In this document: positions 1 through 8,711 of the stretch, piece by piece
Layout of the letters: each line of letters opens with the position of its first letter
How positions within the stretch are numbered: position 1 is the stretch's first letter
Source: Candidatus Saccharicenans sp.
GTDB lineage: Bacteria > Acidobacteriota > Aminicenantia > Aminicenantales > Saccharicenantaceae
Direction of reading: 5' to 3'
NCBI GenBank assembly: GCA_030017715.1
Contig: JASEIU010000002.1
Coordinates: 48,906 to 112,905, forward strand
Length of the DNA stretch: 64,000 nucleotides
The notes under the pieces: generated by a model
What the model was told of the DNA's origin: nothing
Database searches by the model: none
Seen by the model: only the letters and a program-made list of their open reading frames with translations
Translations under genes and position numbers: made by a program

Positions 1-12
1 ACCTGAAAACCG

Positions 13-810
13 ATGAGCCCGGGGAAGGCCAGAAAGTCACCTGACGAGATGACCTTCCTTGAACATCTCGAGGACCTGCGCAAAAGACTGTTCTATTCTT
101 TCCTGGCCATCATAGTGGCCGTTATCCCGGCCTGGATGTTCAGCCGCCAGCTCTATGCCATCTTAGCCCGGCCGGTCACCCAGTATCTGCCGGAAGGGAC
201 GAAACTGGCCTTTACCACCCTGACCGCTCCCTTCATGCTCTACCTGAAGGTTTCATTCCTGGCCGCTCTGTTCGCCACCTCGCCTTTTGTCTTTTACCAG
301 CTTTGGATGTTCGTCTCTCCCGGACTTTATCAGAAGGAAAAAAAATACGTTATTCCCTTCGTCTTTTTTACCAGCTTCTTCTTTACTCTGGGGGCGCTTT
401 TTGGCTATTTCATCGTCTTTCCCTGGGCCTGCCGGTTCTTCCTGACTCTGGGCAGAGACTTCCAGCCGGTCATAACCGTCGACCAGTACTTCAGCTTCGC
501 CCTCAAAGTGCTACTCGGAATCGCCCTGGTCTTCGAACTGCCGACCCTGGTTTATTTTCTTTCTAAAATAGGCATTCTGACCTCACGCTGGATGGTCAAA
601 AATTTTCAGTACGCCGTCCTGGCTGCCTTTGTTATCGCTGCCGTCATCACCCCGACTCCGGATATGATCACCCAGAGTATCGTGGCCGTGCCGATGATAG
701 CCCTATATGGAATAAGCATCCTGATCGCCATGGTGGTCGGCCGCAACAAAGAAAAACGCAGGAAGAAGGAAGCCGCAGAGGCCGCCGGCCCCGACAACCT
801 GGCCGGCTAA
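13..810 (+). CDS. tatC: Sec-independent (Tat) translocase subunit TatC
   Basis: TatC is the multi-spanning inner-membrane receptor for twin-arginine signal peptides, acting with TatA/TatB-type subunits. The 265-residue product begins with the characteristic N-terminal stretch TFLEHLEDLRKRL (residues 14-26), where family members carry the signal-peptide-binding Glu, followed by six hydrophobic segments, which is the family's usual topology and length. The C-terminus is a basic and Ala/Glu-rich cytoplasmic tail. It sits at the very left edge of the window, so any upstream tatA cannot be seen. A dispersed intergenic repeat lies directly downstream. Assignment is secure; only the operon context is unknown. 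Confidence 0.95.
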   Translation: MSPGKARKSPDEMTFLEHLEDLRKRLFYSFLAIIVAVIPAWMFSRQLYAILARPVTQYLPEGTKLAFTTLTAPFMLYLKVSFLAALFATSPFVFYQLWMFVSPGLYQKEKKYVIPFVFFTSFFFTLGALFGYFIVFPWACRFFLTLGRDFQPVITVDQYFSFALKVLLGIALVFELPTLVYFLSKIGILTSRWMVKNFQYAVLAAFVIAAVITPTPDMITQSIVAVPMIALYGISILIAMVVGRNKEKRRKKEAAEAAGPDNLAG

Positions 811-879
811 TCCGCCCCGCAACCCTCTCTGCTTCCATTATTGAGGCCGATGGCGGCCCCGGCACAGCCAGATAGCAAT

Positions 880-1106
880 TTCTTTCCAATCCGGGCCAAT
901 AAAGAACCGATAAATAAAGGTTTTCTGAGGGTGGCACGGCCTGTCTCCTAACCGCCCGCAGCGGAAGGGGTTCCCCGCGGGGGGATGGGTGGAGCGAGGA
1001 CGGGAGGAGGCGCGCCGTGACAGGACCCTCCCAAATACAAGAGCCAATAAAGAAGCGGCAAGAAATCGATTTCAGGAGGCTGGCGCGCCGAGACGGGCCC
1101 CTCTTA
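880..1106. repeat. Dispersed intergenic repeat, copy 1
   Basis: First of at least five long copies in the window (others near 25.6-26.4 kb and 32.2-32.9 kb). The unit starts with a CCAATAAAGAA box, continues through GGTGGCACGGCCTGTCTC and GCCCGCAGCGGAAGGGG to GGATGGGTGGAGCGAGGACG, and closes with GCCGTGACAGG and a second CCAATAAAGAAGCGGCAAG box. GGCCTGTC and GACAGG form inverted arms. It fills the gap between tatC and the next promoter. Several reading frames stay open through it, but they are shared by all copies and have no start signals. Confidence 0.85.
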
Positions 1107-1151
1107 GAAATACGGGTCCATCGCGGTAACATAGAGGACACAATCTCCCCT

Positions 1152-1201
1152 TTGAATTTTCCCGGAGTTAGGATATATTCTTAATTTCAGGACCCGGTCC
1201 T
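1152..1201 (+). promoter_or_regulatory. Predicted promoter with palindrome at the transcription start
   Basis: TTGAAT (1152-1157) and TATATT (1174-1179) are separated by 16 bp. Just downstream is the perfect odd palindrome AGGACC-C-GGTCCT (1189-1201), ending 6 bp before the next ATG at 1208. The palindrome occupies the expected start of transcription and could be an operator, or a small hairpin at the mRNA 5' end. There is no Shine-Dalgarno sequence before the ATG. Confidence 0.45.
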
Positions 1202-1207
1202 AAAATC

Positions 1208-1762
1208 ATGCTGAAAAAAAAGAAACTCACTGATTACAAATTGATCGGCTTGACCGGAACCAACGGCGCCGGCAAGGGCGAGGTGGCCAATTTTCTGAAA
1301 AGAAAAGGCTACGGTTATGTTTCTCTTTCTGACGTCATCCGGGAGGAGTTGCGGTCGAGAGGTCTGGATGCCAGCCGCGACCACCTGATAGCCTGCGGCA
1401 ACGAGCTGCGAGAAAAATTCGGACCGGACGTCCTGGCCCGCCGGGCGGCGGCCGGAATCCGGGGGCCGACGGTTATCGACAGCATCCGCAATCCGGCCGA
1501 GGTGGCCTTTCTCAAAAGCCTGGGCAATTTCGTTCTGGTGGCGGTGGACGCCCCGATCCAGGTCCGTTTCGAGAGGGCCAGAAAACGCGGCCGAAACGAA
1601 TCGGCCTCCACCCTGGAGGAATTCAGGCGGAAAGAAGAGCAGGAAAAAACCCGGGAAGAAACCGGGCAGCAGCTTGACCTCTGTCTGAATCTGGCTGATC
1701 TGACTATCATCAACGACGGTTCGCTTGAGGACCTGTGGCAAAAACTGGAGGAACTTGGATGA
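1208..1762 (+). CDS. P-loop nucleoside/dephospho-CoA kinase-like protein
   Basis: A 184-residue P-loop kinase. The Walker A motif GTNGAGKGE lies at residues 17-25. It is followed by a short substrate-binding segment (LSDVIREEL) and a lid-like basic stretch (RFERARKRGR), the pattern of the dephospho-CoA kinase/AAA nucleotide-kinase family also seen in archaeal UPF0200-type proteins. The substrate cannot be read from the sequence; CoA precursor, nucleotide or tRNA-modification substrates are all possible. It overlaps the following dCMP deaminase gene by an ATGA, so the two are translationally coupled and may share nucleotide metabolism. The start at 1208 has no clear ribosome-binding site, but no better in-frame start exists. 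Confidence 0.7.
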   Translation: MLKKKKLTDYKLIGLTGTNGAGKGEVANFLKRKGYGYVSLSDVIREELRSRGLDASRDHLIACGNELREKFGPDVLARRAAAGIRGPTVIDSIRNPAEVAFLKSLGNFVLVAVDAPIQVRFERARKRGRNESASTLEEFRRKEEQEKTREETGQQLDLCLNLADLTIINDGSLEDLWQKLEELG

Positions 1763-2367
1763 ACGGAAAAAAGCTCGACCGGACAACAAAGGCCGGGACC
1801 AGGAAGCCTCGGACTGTGGGCCGAACCCCACTCCGGGTTTCAAAAGACGAATATTACCTGGGCATCGCCCGGGAAGTTTCGCTCCGCAGCACCTGCTTTC
1901 GCCGCTCCCTCGGGGCCATCATCGTCCGCGACGACCAGATCATTTCCACCGGCTACGTCGGCGCTCCCCGGAAAACCAGGGACAGCCTGGAACACGGGTT
2001 CTGTTTGCGCGACCGGCTGGGAATTCCGCACGGCCAGCGCTACGAGCTCTGCCGCTCGGTTCACGCCGAGCAGAACGCCATCATCAACGCCGCCCGGGCC
2101 GGAGTCAGCCTGCTGGGGGGCGACATGTTTATCTACGGCCGCGACCCGCGAACCGGGCAGGAAATAGACGCCTTCCCCTGTTTCATCTGCAAGAAAATGA
2201 TAATCAATGCCGGTCTAAACCGGGTGGTCTGTTCCACAGCCTCGGGCGGGCTCCAGGTTTTTCTGGTGGCTGACTGGATTAGAGACTGGCAGACAAACGA
2301 CATTTTAGACGATACCCATCAGTATGGAAAACCAAATGAAAATGACCAAACCGGAAAAAAAAGATAG
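1759..2367 (+). CDS. Deoxycytidylate (dCMP) deaminase family protein
   Basis: A zinc-dependent cytidine/deoxycytidylate deaminase, expected to convert dCMP to dUMP for dTTP synthesis. The active-site zinc motif is HAEQNAI, with the Cys pair in PCFICK further on; both halves of the H-A-E...P-C-x-x-C signature are present. The start chosen is the ATG at 1759, which overlaps the stop of the kinase-like gene by 4 bp; an upstream in-frame ATG at 1735 would lie deeper inside that gene. The C-terminal tail is polar and may be accessory. The 3' end overlaps the next gene by 44 bp, which is unusually long. Confidence 0.85.
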   Translation: MNGKKLDRTTKAGTRKPRTVGRTPLRVSKDEYYLGIAREVSLRSTCFRRSLGAIIVRDDQIISTGYVGAPRKTRDSLEHGFCLRDRLGIPHGQRYELCRSVHAEQNAIINAARAGVSLLGGDMFIYGRDPRTGQEIDAFPCFICKKMIINAGLNRVVCSTASGGLQVFLVADWIRDWQTNDILDDTHQYGKPNENDQTGKKR

Positions 2368-4546
2368 GCCGCGGGCCGCTCGGGCGGCCGGGCTGTTAGT
2401 AATTCCTACTATTTTAGTAGTAATTCTGCTGGCCGGCGAGCCGGGCCGGCTGGAACAGCAGACCCCGGCACATTCCGGCCTGCTGCCGCTTCTGGGCCTG
2501 GAAGTATCGGCCGAGTCGCTCGATTACCTTCAGAACAAAACCCAGTTCCAGCTTCACACTCTGCTGACCGAACAGCGCCACCCGAAGACCTGGAACCTCA
2601 GCGAAAGAATCAAAACTGATATTCCAGCCGCCCTGCACATGTTGTTTTCGGTCGACGAGGATATTGCCAGCCGGCTGGAAGAGCTGGCCGCCGAGCCGCG
2701 GGACCTGTTGCTCCTGGCCTCGGAAATCAAGCAGTCGATCCTGGCCGGCCGAAAAATCTATATTTACGGCTGCGGGGCTACCGGCCGCCTGGCCAAACAG
2801 ATGGAAAGCACCTTCTGGCGTCCCTTCTGGAAATCCCTCCGCCGGGACAGGACCCTCTGGTCAAAGGTGGAAAAAAACCTGGGGCCGGACATTGTCGACA
2901 GGCTGATAGGAGAAATGACCGGCGCCGACCGGGCGCTGATTTCTTCTCTGGAGGGTTTTGAAGATTTGCAGCTCATTGGTCGGCTGCAGCTTCAGGACCA
3001 CGGGATAAAAAAGGGCGACCTGGTAATCTGCGTCACCGAGGGCGGAGAGACCTCCTCGGTCATCGGCACCATCCTGGCCGCCCTGGAGCAGTGGAAAGAA
3101 AGCCCGGGTTACAGCCCGGAAGAAAGTCGCCGGAAACTTTATTTTATCTATAACAATCCCGACGACCGTCTGAGACCCTTCGACCGGAGCCGGGCGGTAA
3201 TCGAAGAACCGGGCATCACCAGGATCAATCTGACCACCGGACCGATGGCCATAACCGGCTCCACCAGAATGCAGGCCACCACCATTGAAACCTATGTGGT
3301 GGGAGCAGCTCTTCAGTCGGCGGTTTATGAATTGCTGTCCGGCTTTCTCAGCCCCGGGGAACTGCAGCGGGCGGGGTTCAGCCACCGGTATGACCCGGTG
3401 GCAACTCTCCGCGATTTCAACCAGATTTTATCCAGGGTAAAAAATGCTGTGCCCAGGATAGCGGCCTGGACAGAACTGGAGGCTGACACCTACGCCGGGA
3501 ATCATTATTCAACCTACTTTGCCGAAGAGGCCCTGATCACCGTTTTTATCGACAGCACCGAGCGCAGCCCGACTTTCAGGCTTTATCCGCTGGACACCGT
3601 CCACGAACCGACCCGTCGCTGCTGGATTCAGGTCTGGACCCCGGCCCGGGACAGGCATCAGGCCTGGCTGAATTTCCTGGGACGTCCTTTCAGGGGACTG
3701 CAGGAAGACTTTTACCGTTCGCCTTTCGAAGAACAGGTGGACGACCCCTATCTGCGCCGGGCGGCCCTGGACAGCCTGAAGAAAGCCGGTGACAACCAGC
3801 GGGAACTTTACGATTTTTCCTTTTCGGAATTCAACCTGACGAAACGGGGTCCTCAACCAGGAGACCTGGGAGTTGTGGTTTGTCTGACGCCAGAAGAGAA
3901 CAAACTGCTCGACCCCTCCTCCGCCTTCAGCCGCTTTATGGGCTTGTTTCTGGAAAAACAGGCCGGGCTGGTTCTGGTCAGCGTCAGCGACCTCAACGAA
4001 AAGCAGACCGCGGCCCTGGAAAAGGAAATCCAGGCTTATAGCCGGAAATTTTTGAAGTCAGGTCAAGCCGAAACCATCCAGGTTTTCCTCAGTCTCGATC
4101 GCCGGAACGACCCCTTCCTGCTGAAACAGAACACCGGCCTGAAGATGGTGCTGAACGCCCATTCGACGGCCGTCATGGCCAGGCTGGGCCGGGTCATCGG
4201 CAACACCATGACCAATGTCAGTCCCAGCAACCTCAAGCTGATCGGCCGGGCTACCTACCTGATTCAATCGCACGTCAACGACTGCCTTAAAAAACCGGAG
4301 TGGATAAAAAAATACGGATACCGTTCGGAAATCAGCTACGGCGAGGCCAACGCTGTTCTTTTCGACTCGATTGAGTTCCTCAGGGATAAACAGGCGGTGG
4401 CCGGGCAGACCGCCGAGGTAGCCCTGTCAATAATCAGAATTCTGGAGGCGCTGCGCCAGAAAAAAGCCGTCAGCAACGAGGAAGCCCTGGCTATTCTGCA
4501 GCAGGTCGGCCTGGCCGAATACCTCCGCCAGTCCCAGCAGCCGTAG
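2324..4546 (+). CDS. Membrane-anchored double-SIS protein, MurQ/GCKR-like
   Basis: A 740-residue protein with one hydrophobic segment at about residues 22-38 followed by two sugar-isomerase (SIS) regions. The first contains YGCGATGR (148-155) and a phosphosugar-binding TEGGETSS (238-245). The segment ITGSTRMQATT (310-320) closely resembles the signature of N-acetylmuramic acid 6-phosphate etherase (MurQ) and glucokinase regulatory protein. A second region near the C-terminus has an NPS-rich loop. MurQ is about 300 residues, so the size fits the tandem-SIS GCKR-like branch. A phosphosugar ligand is likely; whether it is an enzyme or a sensor is unknown. The N-terminal membrane segment is odd for this normally cytoplasmic fold. 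It overlaps the deaminase gene by 44 bp; the ATG at 2336 is an alternative start. Confidence 0.7.
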   Translation: MENQMKMTKPEKKDRPRAARAAGLLVIPTILVVILLAGEPGRLEQQTPAHSGLLPLLGLEVSAESLDYLQNKTQFQLHTLLTEQRHPKTWNLSERIKTDIPAALHMLFSVDEDIASRLEELAAEPRDLLLLASEIKQSILAGRKIYIYGCGATGRLAKQMESTFWRPFWKSLRRDRTLWSKVEKNLGPDIVDRLIGEMTGADRALISSLEGFEDLQLIGRLQLQDHGIKKGDLVICVTEGGETSSVIGTILAALEQWKESPGYSPEESRRKLYFIYNNPDDRLRPFDRSRAVIEEPGITRINLTTGPMAITGSTRMQATTIETYVVGAALQSAVYELLSGFLSPGELQRAGFSHRYDPVATLRDFNQILSRVKNAVPRIAAWTELEADTYAGNHYSTYFAEEALITVFIDSTERSPTFRLYPLDTVHEPTRRCWIQVWTPARDRHQAWLNFLGRPFRGLQEDFYRSPFEEQVDDPYLRRAALDSLKKAGDNQRELYDFSFSEFNLTKRGPQPGDLGVVVCLTPEENKLLDPSSAFSRFMGLFLEKQAGLVLVSVSDLNEKQTAALEKEIQAYSRKFLKSGQAETIQVFLSLDRRNDPFLLKQNTGLKMVLNAHSTAVMARLGRVIGNTMTNVSPSNLKLIGRATYLIQSHVNDCLKKPEWIKKYGYRSEISYGEANAVLFDSIEFLRDKQAVAGQTAEVALSIIRILEALRQKKAVSNEEALAILQQVGLAEYLRQSQQP

Positions 4547-4895
4547 CCAATCCCCTGCTTTCGTCCGGAAAAATTCCAGCCGGCTTAGAAATAACCCTCT
4601 GTGAATCTTATTTTTTTCTGATTCCGGCCGATTCTCAAAGCTTGCAGTTCCTAAAACCCGGCTTCCGCCATTTCATCCCGGACCCGAGTTATCAACCCCA
4701 ACGGGACAACTTATTCCAAAACCCGAATCCCGGACCAGGCGGTGACACCGCCCCGGGAGAGAATGGCCATGATGACGCCGATAAAAAAATTAGAAACCTC
4801 CTGGCCGTCGGCACGGCCAGCAAGAATCTAGAATTAAGCCGCTCTAAAGAAAGAGAGGGTTCTTCCTGGCTCACCTTCAACCGGCTGAAGCGCGG
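4547..4895. other. Convergent intergenic region
   Basis: About 350 bp between two genes that converge. Apart from the terminator-like hairpin at its right side I see no repeat copy and no RNA gene. An 85-codon open frame on the plus strand has low-complexity Pro/Gly/Asn content and no start signal, and is not called. Confidence 0.6.
4783..4820 (-). terminator. Candidate intrinsic terminator of the lysine aminomutase operon
   Basis: The 8-bp perfect stem CTGGCCGT-CGGC-ACGGCCAG occupies 4801-4820. Reading the minus strand it is followed, after about 11 bases, by seven consecutive T (4783-4789). The spacing before the T-run is longer than ideal. Confidence 0.5.
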
Positions 4896-5999
4896 TTAAA
4901 GCTGCTGGCTGGGAGCCGCGTAACAGGGCGGCTGCACCCGGGGCCTTCTCTTTCTCGGACTCTTGACCTGAGGATAGACATAGACTTCCCCGGCGTAGTT
5001 CCTCAGCACCACCTTTTCATCGGAGATAGACTGCACGTATTCCGGAATCAACGGAATCTTGCCGCCGCCGCCCGGGGCGTCGATCACATACTGGGGAACG
5101 GCCAGGCCCGAAGTCCAGCCTCTAAGCCCCTGATAAATTTCCAGCCCTTTCTCCACGGTCGTCCGGAAATGGTCCGTGCCCTTAACATAATCCGCTTGAT
5201 AGATATAGTAGGGACGCACCCTGACCGTCAGCAGCTTCTGCATCAACCTCCTCATGACCGGGACGTCGTCGTTTATCCCCTTGAGAAGGACTGTCTGGTT
5301 GCCGAGAGGAATGCCGGCGTCGGCCAGCAGATTGAGGGCCCGAGCCGCCTCCGGCGTTATTTCGTCGGGATGGTTGAAGTGAACATTCAGATAGAGCGGG
5401 TGGTATTTTTTGAGCCTGCCGGCCAGTTTCTCGGTGATTCTCTGCGGCAGAAAGCAGGGCACCCGGCTGCCGAGGCGGATTATTTCCACATGGGGGATTG
5501 AACGCACCTGACTCAAAATGGCTTCCAGCTTGTCGTCGCTCAGGATAAGCGGGTCGCCACCAGAGATGATAACATCGCGAACTTCAGCATGGTCTTTGAT
5601 GTAGTTTATTCCGTCTTCGATGTAGCGGGGATGGATCTTGCCGGGGTCTCCGACCTTTCTTTTCCTGGTGCAGAAGCGACAGTAGGCAGCGCAGCTGTGA
5701 GAAACCAGAAACAGCACCCGGTCGGGATAGCGATGGACGATGCTGGGAACCGGAGAGTCCAGGTCTTCTTCCAGCGGGTCTTCCTGGCCGGAGTTTTCGG
5801 CCAGTTCAGCCAGGTCCGGCACCACCTGTTTATAGAGGGGATCGCCTTTTTTCTTGATCAAGCTCGCATAATAAGGAGTAATCTGAATCTTGAAGGCCCG
5901 GCCAATTTTCCGGACTTCTTCCAGATCCAGGCCGAAGTGCTCGGCGATGTCTTCGGGCGTGCGCAGGCTGTCGCGTAAGATTCGTTGCCAGTCTTCCAT
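4896..5999 (-). CDS. kamA: Lysine 2,3-aminomutase family radical SAM enzyme
   Basis: A PLP- and [4Fe-4S]/SAM-dependent mutase expected to convert L-lysine to L-beta-lysine. The radical SAM cluster motif is C103-x3-C107-x2-C110 (SCAAYCRFC). GGDPL follows, and the PLP-lysine loop PGGGGK lies near the C-terminus, as in KamA/AblA. At 367 residues it is slightly shorter than clostridial KamA (about 415) but keeps all catalytic elements. It is the last gene of a minus-strand operon after a GNAT and two ATP-grasp ligases, starting 12 bp after the GNAT stop. EpmB, which modifies elongation factor P, is a related alternative, but neither EpmA nor EF-P is nearby. Confidence 0.85.
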   Translation of the reverse strand: MEDWQRILRDSLRTPEDIAEHFGLDLEEVRKIGRAFKIQITPYYASLIKKKGDPLYKQVVPDLAELAENSGQEDPLEEDLDSPVPSIVHRYPDRVLFLVSHSCAAYCRFCTRKRKVGDPGKIHPRYIEDGINYIKDHAEVRDVIISGGDPLILSDDKLEAILSQVRSIPHVEIIRLGSRVPCFLPQRITEKLAGRLKKYHPLYLNVHFNHPDEITPEAARALNLLADAGIPLGNQTVLLKGINDDVPVMRRLMQKLLTVRVRPYYIYQADYVKGTDHFRTTVEKGLEIYQGLRGWTSGLAVPQYVIDAPGGGGKIPLIPEYVQSISDEKVVLRNYAGEVYVYPQVKSPRKRRPRVQPPCYAAPSQQL

Positions 6000-6011
6000 G
6001 GTCTCCTTTTC

Positions 6012-6494
6012 TCACTCCTTTGAGCAAAAATATTTTCCGAAGATTACCCGGTCGTCTCCGGGGCGGTAAAAATCCCGGATACGGGCCACTTCGGTATATC
6101 CGAGTTTTTCATAGAATTTTCTGGTCGGCTGATACTTGGGCTGGGATGAAGTTTCTATCAGCACCAGGCGGCCGGCATTCTTTTGCACCTGGTCTTCCAG
6201 GAAGTTAACCAGCTGGCGGCCGTACCCTTTTCCCTGAACCCGGGGCGAAACGGCGATCCAGTAAAGGTCCCAGGTGCCCTCGGCGAGCGGCGTCGGTCCG
6301 TAAGTCATGTAGCCGGCAATCTGTCCTTCTTCATTTTCAATCACCACAATGTAATAGTCGCGCTGCTCCGGATGGTTAAGATAAATATCTATCAATTCCT
6401 CGGCCACCTGGATTTCGCCTGCGGTGAAAAAGCCGGTCTCGCGGATCAAATCCAGAACCGGCTGGCGGTCAACTTTTGCCATTGGTCGCAACAC
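6012..6494 (-). CDS. GNAT N-acetyltransferase in ATP-grasp/KamA operon
   Basis: A GCN5-related acetyltransferase of about 160 residues that would transfer an acetyl group from acetyl-CoA to an amine. The acetyl-CoA-binding motif is RVQGKGYGRQL. It is preceded by GPTPLAEGTWDLYWIAV and followed by the C-terminal FYRPGDD pattern. A GTG start at 6494 is chosen because it gives VLRPM at the N-terminus, as in homologues I recall, and has AAGGAAGG just upstream; the ATG at 6482 is an alternative. It overlaps the preceding ATP-grasp gene by 26 bp. In methanogens and some bacteria KamA is paired with the acetyltransferase AblB to make the osmolyte N-epsilon-acetyl-beta-lysine, but AblB is larger. A different acceptor, perhaps a ligated peptide, is equally possible. 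Confidence 0.8.
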   Translation of the reverse strand: MLRPMAKVDRQPVLDLIRETGFFTAGEIQVAEELIDIYLNHPEQRDYYIVVIENEEGQIAGYMTYGPTPLAEGTWDLYWIAVSPRVQGKGYGRQLVNFLEDQVQKNAGRLVLIETSSQPKYQPTRKFYEKLGYTEVARIRDFYRPGDDRVIFGKYFCSKE

Positions 6495-7500
6495 TGCCTT
6501 CCTTCCTTCGCCTGGCATTATTGATCATCAATTTCCAGAAATCCGAATAGCTGATTCTGGCCGCCCTGAGCGCCCGGGCATAACCGGCATCCAGGCTGAT
6601 ATCGGGGTTGGGATTGACTTCCAGGATGAAAACCTCGCCCCGGTCGTTCATCCGGAAATCCACCCGGGCATAATCCCGGCAGCCCATCGCTTTGAAAGCA
6701 CTGACCGCCATCTCCTGAAGTTTCTGGCTGAGGAGTTCATCAATTTGCGCCGGACAGACAGGAACCGTGGTTTTATAGAGAATATGGTCCGGGTGCCACT
6801 TGGCTTCATAACTGCAGATCCGCGGGTAACCTTCAGGCATGGCAGAAAAATCTATTTCGGAGACCGGCAGAGCCCTGGGTTCGTCGTCTTCCAGGACAGC
6901 TACGTTGAACTCCCGGCCATCGATATACTCTTCAACAATGGCCGGCTGGTTATAAGTCCTGACGATTTTCTCTACCCTGACCGCCAGAGACTTCTGGTCG
7001 TGGACGACCGATTCCGGATGGACCCCGATGCTGGCATCTTCGGAGTTTGGTTTGACGATCACCGGAAATCTGAGGTCAATCATTTCTTCGGCCGAAGTGA
7101 TAAGCTGGCTTGAAGCCACCGGCAGATTGAAGGAGCTGAGCACAGCCTTGGCCTGATGTTTATCCTGGCAGAGGGCCAGCGTCCGGGAACCGTTTCCGGT
7201 AAAGGGAATATGCAGCATTTCCATCACCGCGGCCACGTTGGCTTCCCACTGAGGATTGCCGAAAAAGCCCTCACACAGGTTGATCACCACTTCCACGTTC
7301 AATTCTTTGAGGCGCCGCAGAAAGGTGAACATGCTCCGCTGCAGCGGAATCACCACCGCCTCCACCCCGGCCTGATTCAGGGATTCGCAGACCACTTCGG
7401 CCACTTTAGCCACCGAGTCTTCGGAAACTTTCTCCGGCCGGTAGATGAAGGGCTCGTAAGTATTGAAAGCCACTCCGACTTTCGGACTGTCAGCGGCCAT
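6469..7500 (-). CDS. D-Ala-D-Ala ligase-like ATP-grasp enzyme (second)
   Basis: An ATP-grasp carboxylate-amine ligase of about 343 residues. It has the N-terminal Rossmann-like region, the ATP-binding segment FPVIVKPNSEDASIG, the grasp-lid EEYIDGREFNVAVL, and the Mg-binding ending ARVDFRMNDRGEVFILEVNPNP. All fit the D-alanine-D-alanine ligase superfamily. ATG 7500 is chosen; it overlaps the upstream paralogue by 11 bp. Its sequence is clearly diverged from the first ATP-grasp in this operon, so the pair probably performs two different ligations. Being grouped with lysine aminomutase and GNAT rather than mur genes argues against a cell-wall role. Confidence 0.85.
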   Translation of the reverse strand: MAADSPKVGVAFNTYEPFIYRPEKVSEDSVAKVAEVVCESLNQAGVEAVVIPLQRSMFTFLRRLKELNVEVVINLCEGFFGNPQWEANVAAVMEMLHIPFTGNGSRTLALCQDKHQAKAVLSSFNLPVASSQLITSAEEMIDLRFPVIVKPNSEDASIGVHPESVVHDQKSLAVRVEKIVRTYNQPAIVEEYIDGREFNVAVLEDDEPRALPVSEIDFSAMPEGYPRICSYEAKWHPDHILYKTTVPVCPAQIDELLSQKLQEMAVSAFKAMGCRDYARVDFRMNDRGEVFILEVNPNPDISLDAGYARALRAARISYSDFWKLMINNARRRKEGSVATNGKS

Positions 7501-8608
7501 CAGTTCCTCCGAGACCCGGCATGACGGCCGCCGGCCGGGAATACTCCCGGTATGGTTCAACCGACAGACCATATCGTCGACAGGCCTCACAGACCACCCG
7601 GTTGATCAACTGGTCGTAGCTGTAACCGGCAGCCCGGGCCGCTTTCGGCAGGCAGGAATTCTCTTCGGGGTTAGGCAGGATTCCCGGCAGAGGATTTATC
7701 TCCAGAATGTTGGGCACTCCCCGCTCGTCAAGCCGGACGTCAATCCGGGCCCAGTCCCGTATTCTTAACAGGCGACAGGTGTCTCTGATTACCTTCTCAA
7801 TGGCGTTCTTCAGTTCTTCCGAGAGGTCGGCCGGGCAGCAGAAAATTTCCAGCGGTCGGTCGGGAGTATCCCAGACCCATTTGGCTTCGTAAGAATAAAT
7901 CGGCCTGGCTCCGGCCGGAAGCTGCGAATGGTCGATCTCCACGATCGGCAGAATTTCCAGGTCGGGATAATTGCCCAGTACCCCGACCGTAAATTCCCTT
8001 CCGGTCAGAAACTTTTCCACTATGGCCGGCTGGTCGTATAATTTTTTTATTTCAACAATTTTGGCTTTAAGTTCCCGGCGGTTGTTGACGACCGAGTTAT
8101 CCTTGATGCCTTTGCTGGAACCTTCATACAGGGGCTTAACTATCAGCGGGTATTTCAGCCTGGCCGGAATATCATCCGGGTTTTCTATCACCCGGAAGTC
8201 GGGATTGGGTATCCGGTGATAACTCAAAATTTCTTTGGCCCGGGATTTGTCCAAACAGATCGCCAGAGTCAGCGGGTCGGAGCCGGTGTAAGGGATATTC
8301 AGCATCTCGCAAATGGTCGGGATGTGAGATTCGCGGTTGGGGCCGAAAAGTCTTTCGGCGATGTTGAAAACCAGGTCCGGCTTCTCTTCCATCAAGCGCA
8401 GGTAGGCCTGCTCGTCGGATTCAATCATGATTACCTGGTGAAACTTCTGGAGGGCCTGCTGAACGGCGGTGATGGTTTCATCGCTGTCACATTCAGCCAG
8501 CAAATCAGGTGGAGGCTCTTCGCCTTCTTCCACCCGGTCTTCAAAAAGAAAAGGAGCCAGGGCTCTGGCCATCCCCCGCTTGGAACTGAAAAGCAATGCG
8601 ATTTTCAT
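7490..8608 (-). CDS. D-Ala-D-Ala ligase-like ATP-grasp enzyme (first)
   Basis: The first gene of the operon, 372 residues, with the same ATP-grasp architecture as its neighbour: LKYPLIVKPLYEGSSKG for ATP, VEKFLTGREFTVGVLG as the lid, and ARIDVRLDERGVPNILEINPLPG at the metal site. The N-terminal domain carries the Asn-rich NIAERLFGPNRES segment typical of the D-Ala-D-Ala ligase-like group. ATG 8608 is the start. A consensus promoter lies about 104 bp upstream. The substrate is not deducible. The operon context (beta-lysine formation and an acetyltransferase) suggests amino-acid or beta-amino-acid ligation. Confidence 0.85.
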   Translation of the reverse strand: MKIALLFSSKRGMARALAPFLFEDRVEEGEEPPPDLLAECDSDETITAVQQALQKFHQVIMIESDEQAYLRLMEEKPDLVFNIAERLFGPNRESHIPTICEMLNIPYTGSDPLTLAICLDKSRAKEILSYHRIPNPDFRVIENPDDIPARLKYPLIVKPLYEGSSKGIKDNSVVNNRRELKAKIVEIKKLYDQPAIVEKFLTGREFTVGVLGNYPDLEILPIVEIDHSQLPAGARPIYSYEAKWVWDTPDRPLEIFCCPADLSEELKNAIEKVIRDTCRLLRIRDWARIDVRLDERGVPNILEINPLPGILPNPEENSCLPKAARAAGYSYDQLINRVVCEACRRYGLSVEPYREYSRPAAVMPGLGGTDGR

Positions 8609-8711
8609 TTTTGTTTTTTCACTCTTGGCAAAAAAATTTTTAAATGCCTTCCCCCAAAATTTTTCTAATCGCCGCTTTCAGTTTCATTCCTGTTTCTCTT
8701 TTTCAATTTTA

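Noticed and set aside
668..1141. 157-codon open frame on the minus strand across the repeat
   Set aside because: The same translated segment (HPSPRGEPLPLRAVRRQ) recurs in every repeat copy on the minus strand, has no ribosome-binding site and is better explained by GC-rich repeat sequence.
4642..4899. 85-codon plus-strand frame
   Set aside because: Low-complexity composition, no start signal, and it overlaps the terminator-like hairpin and the 3' end of kamA.
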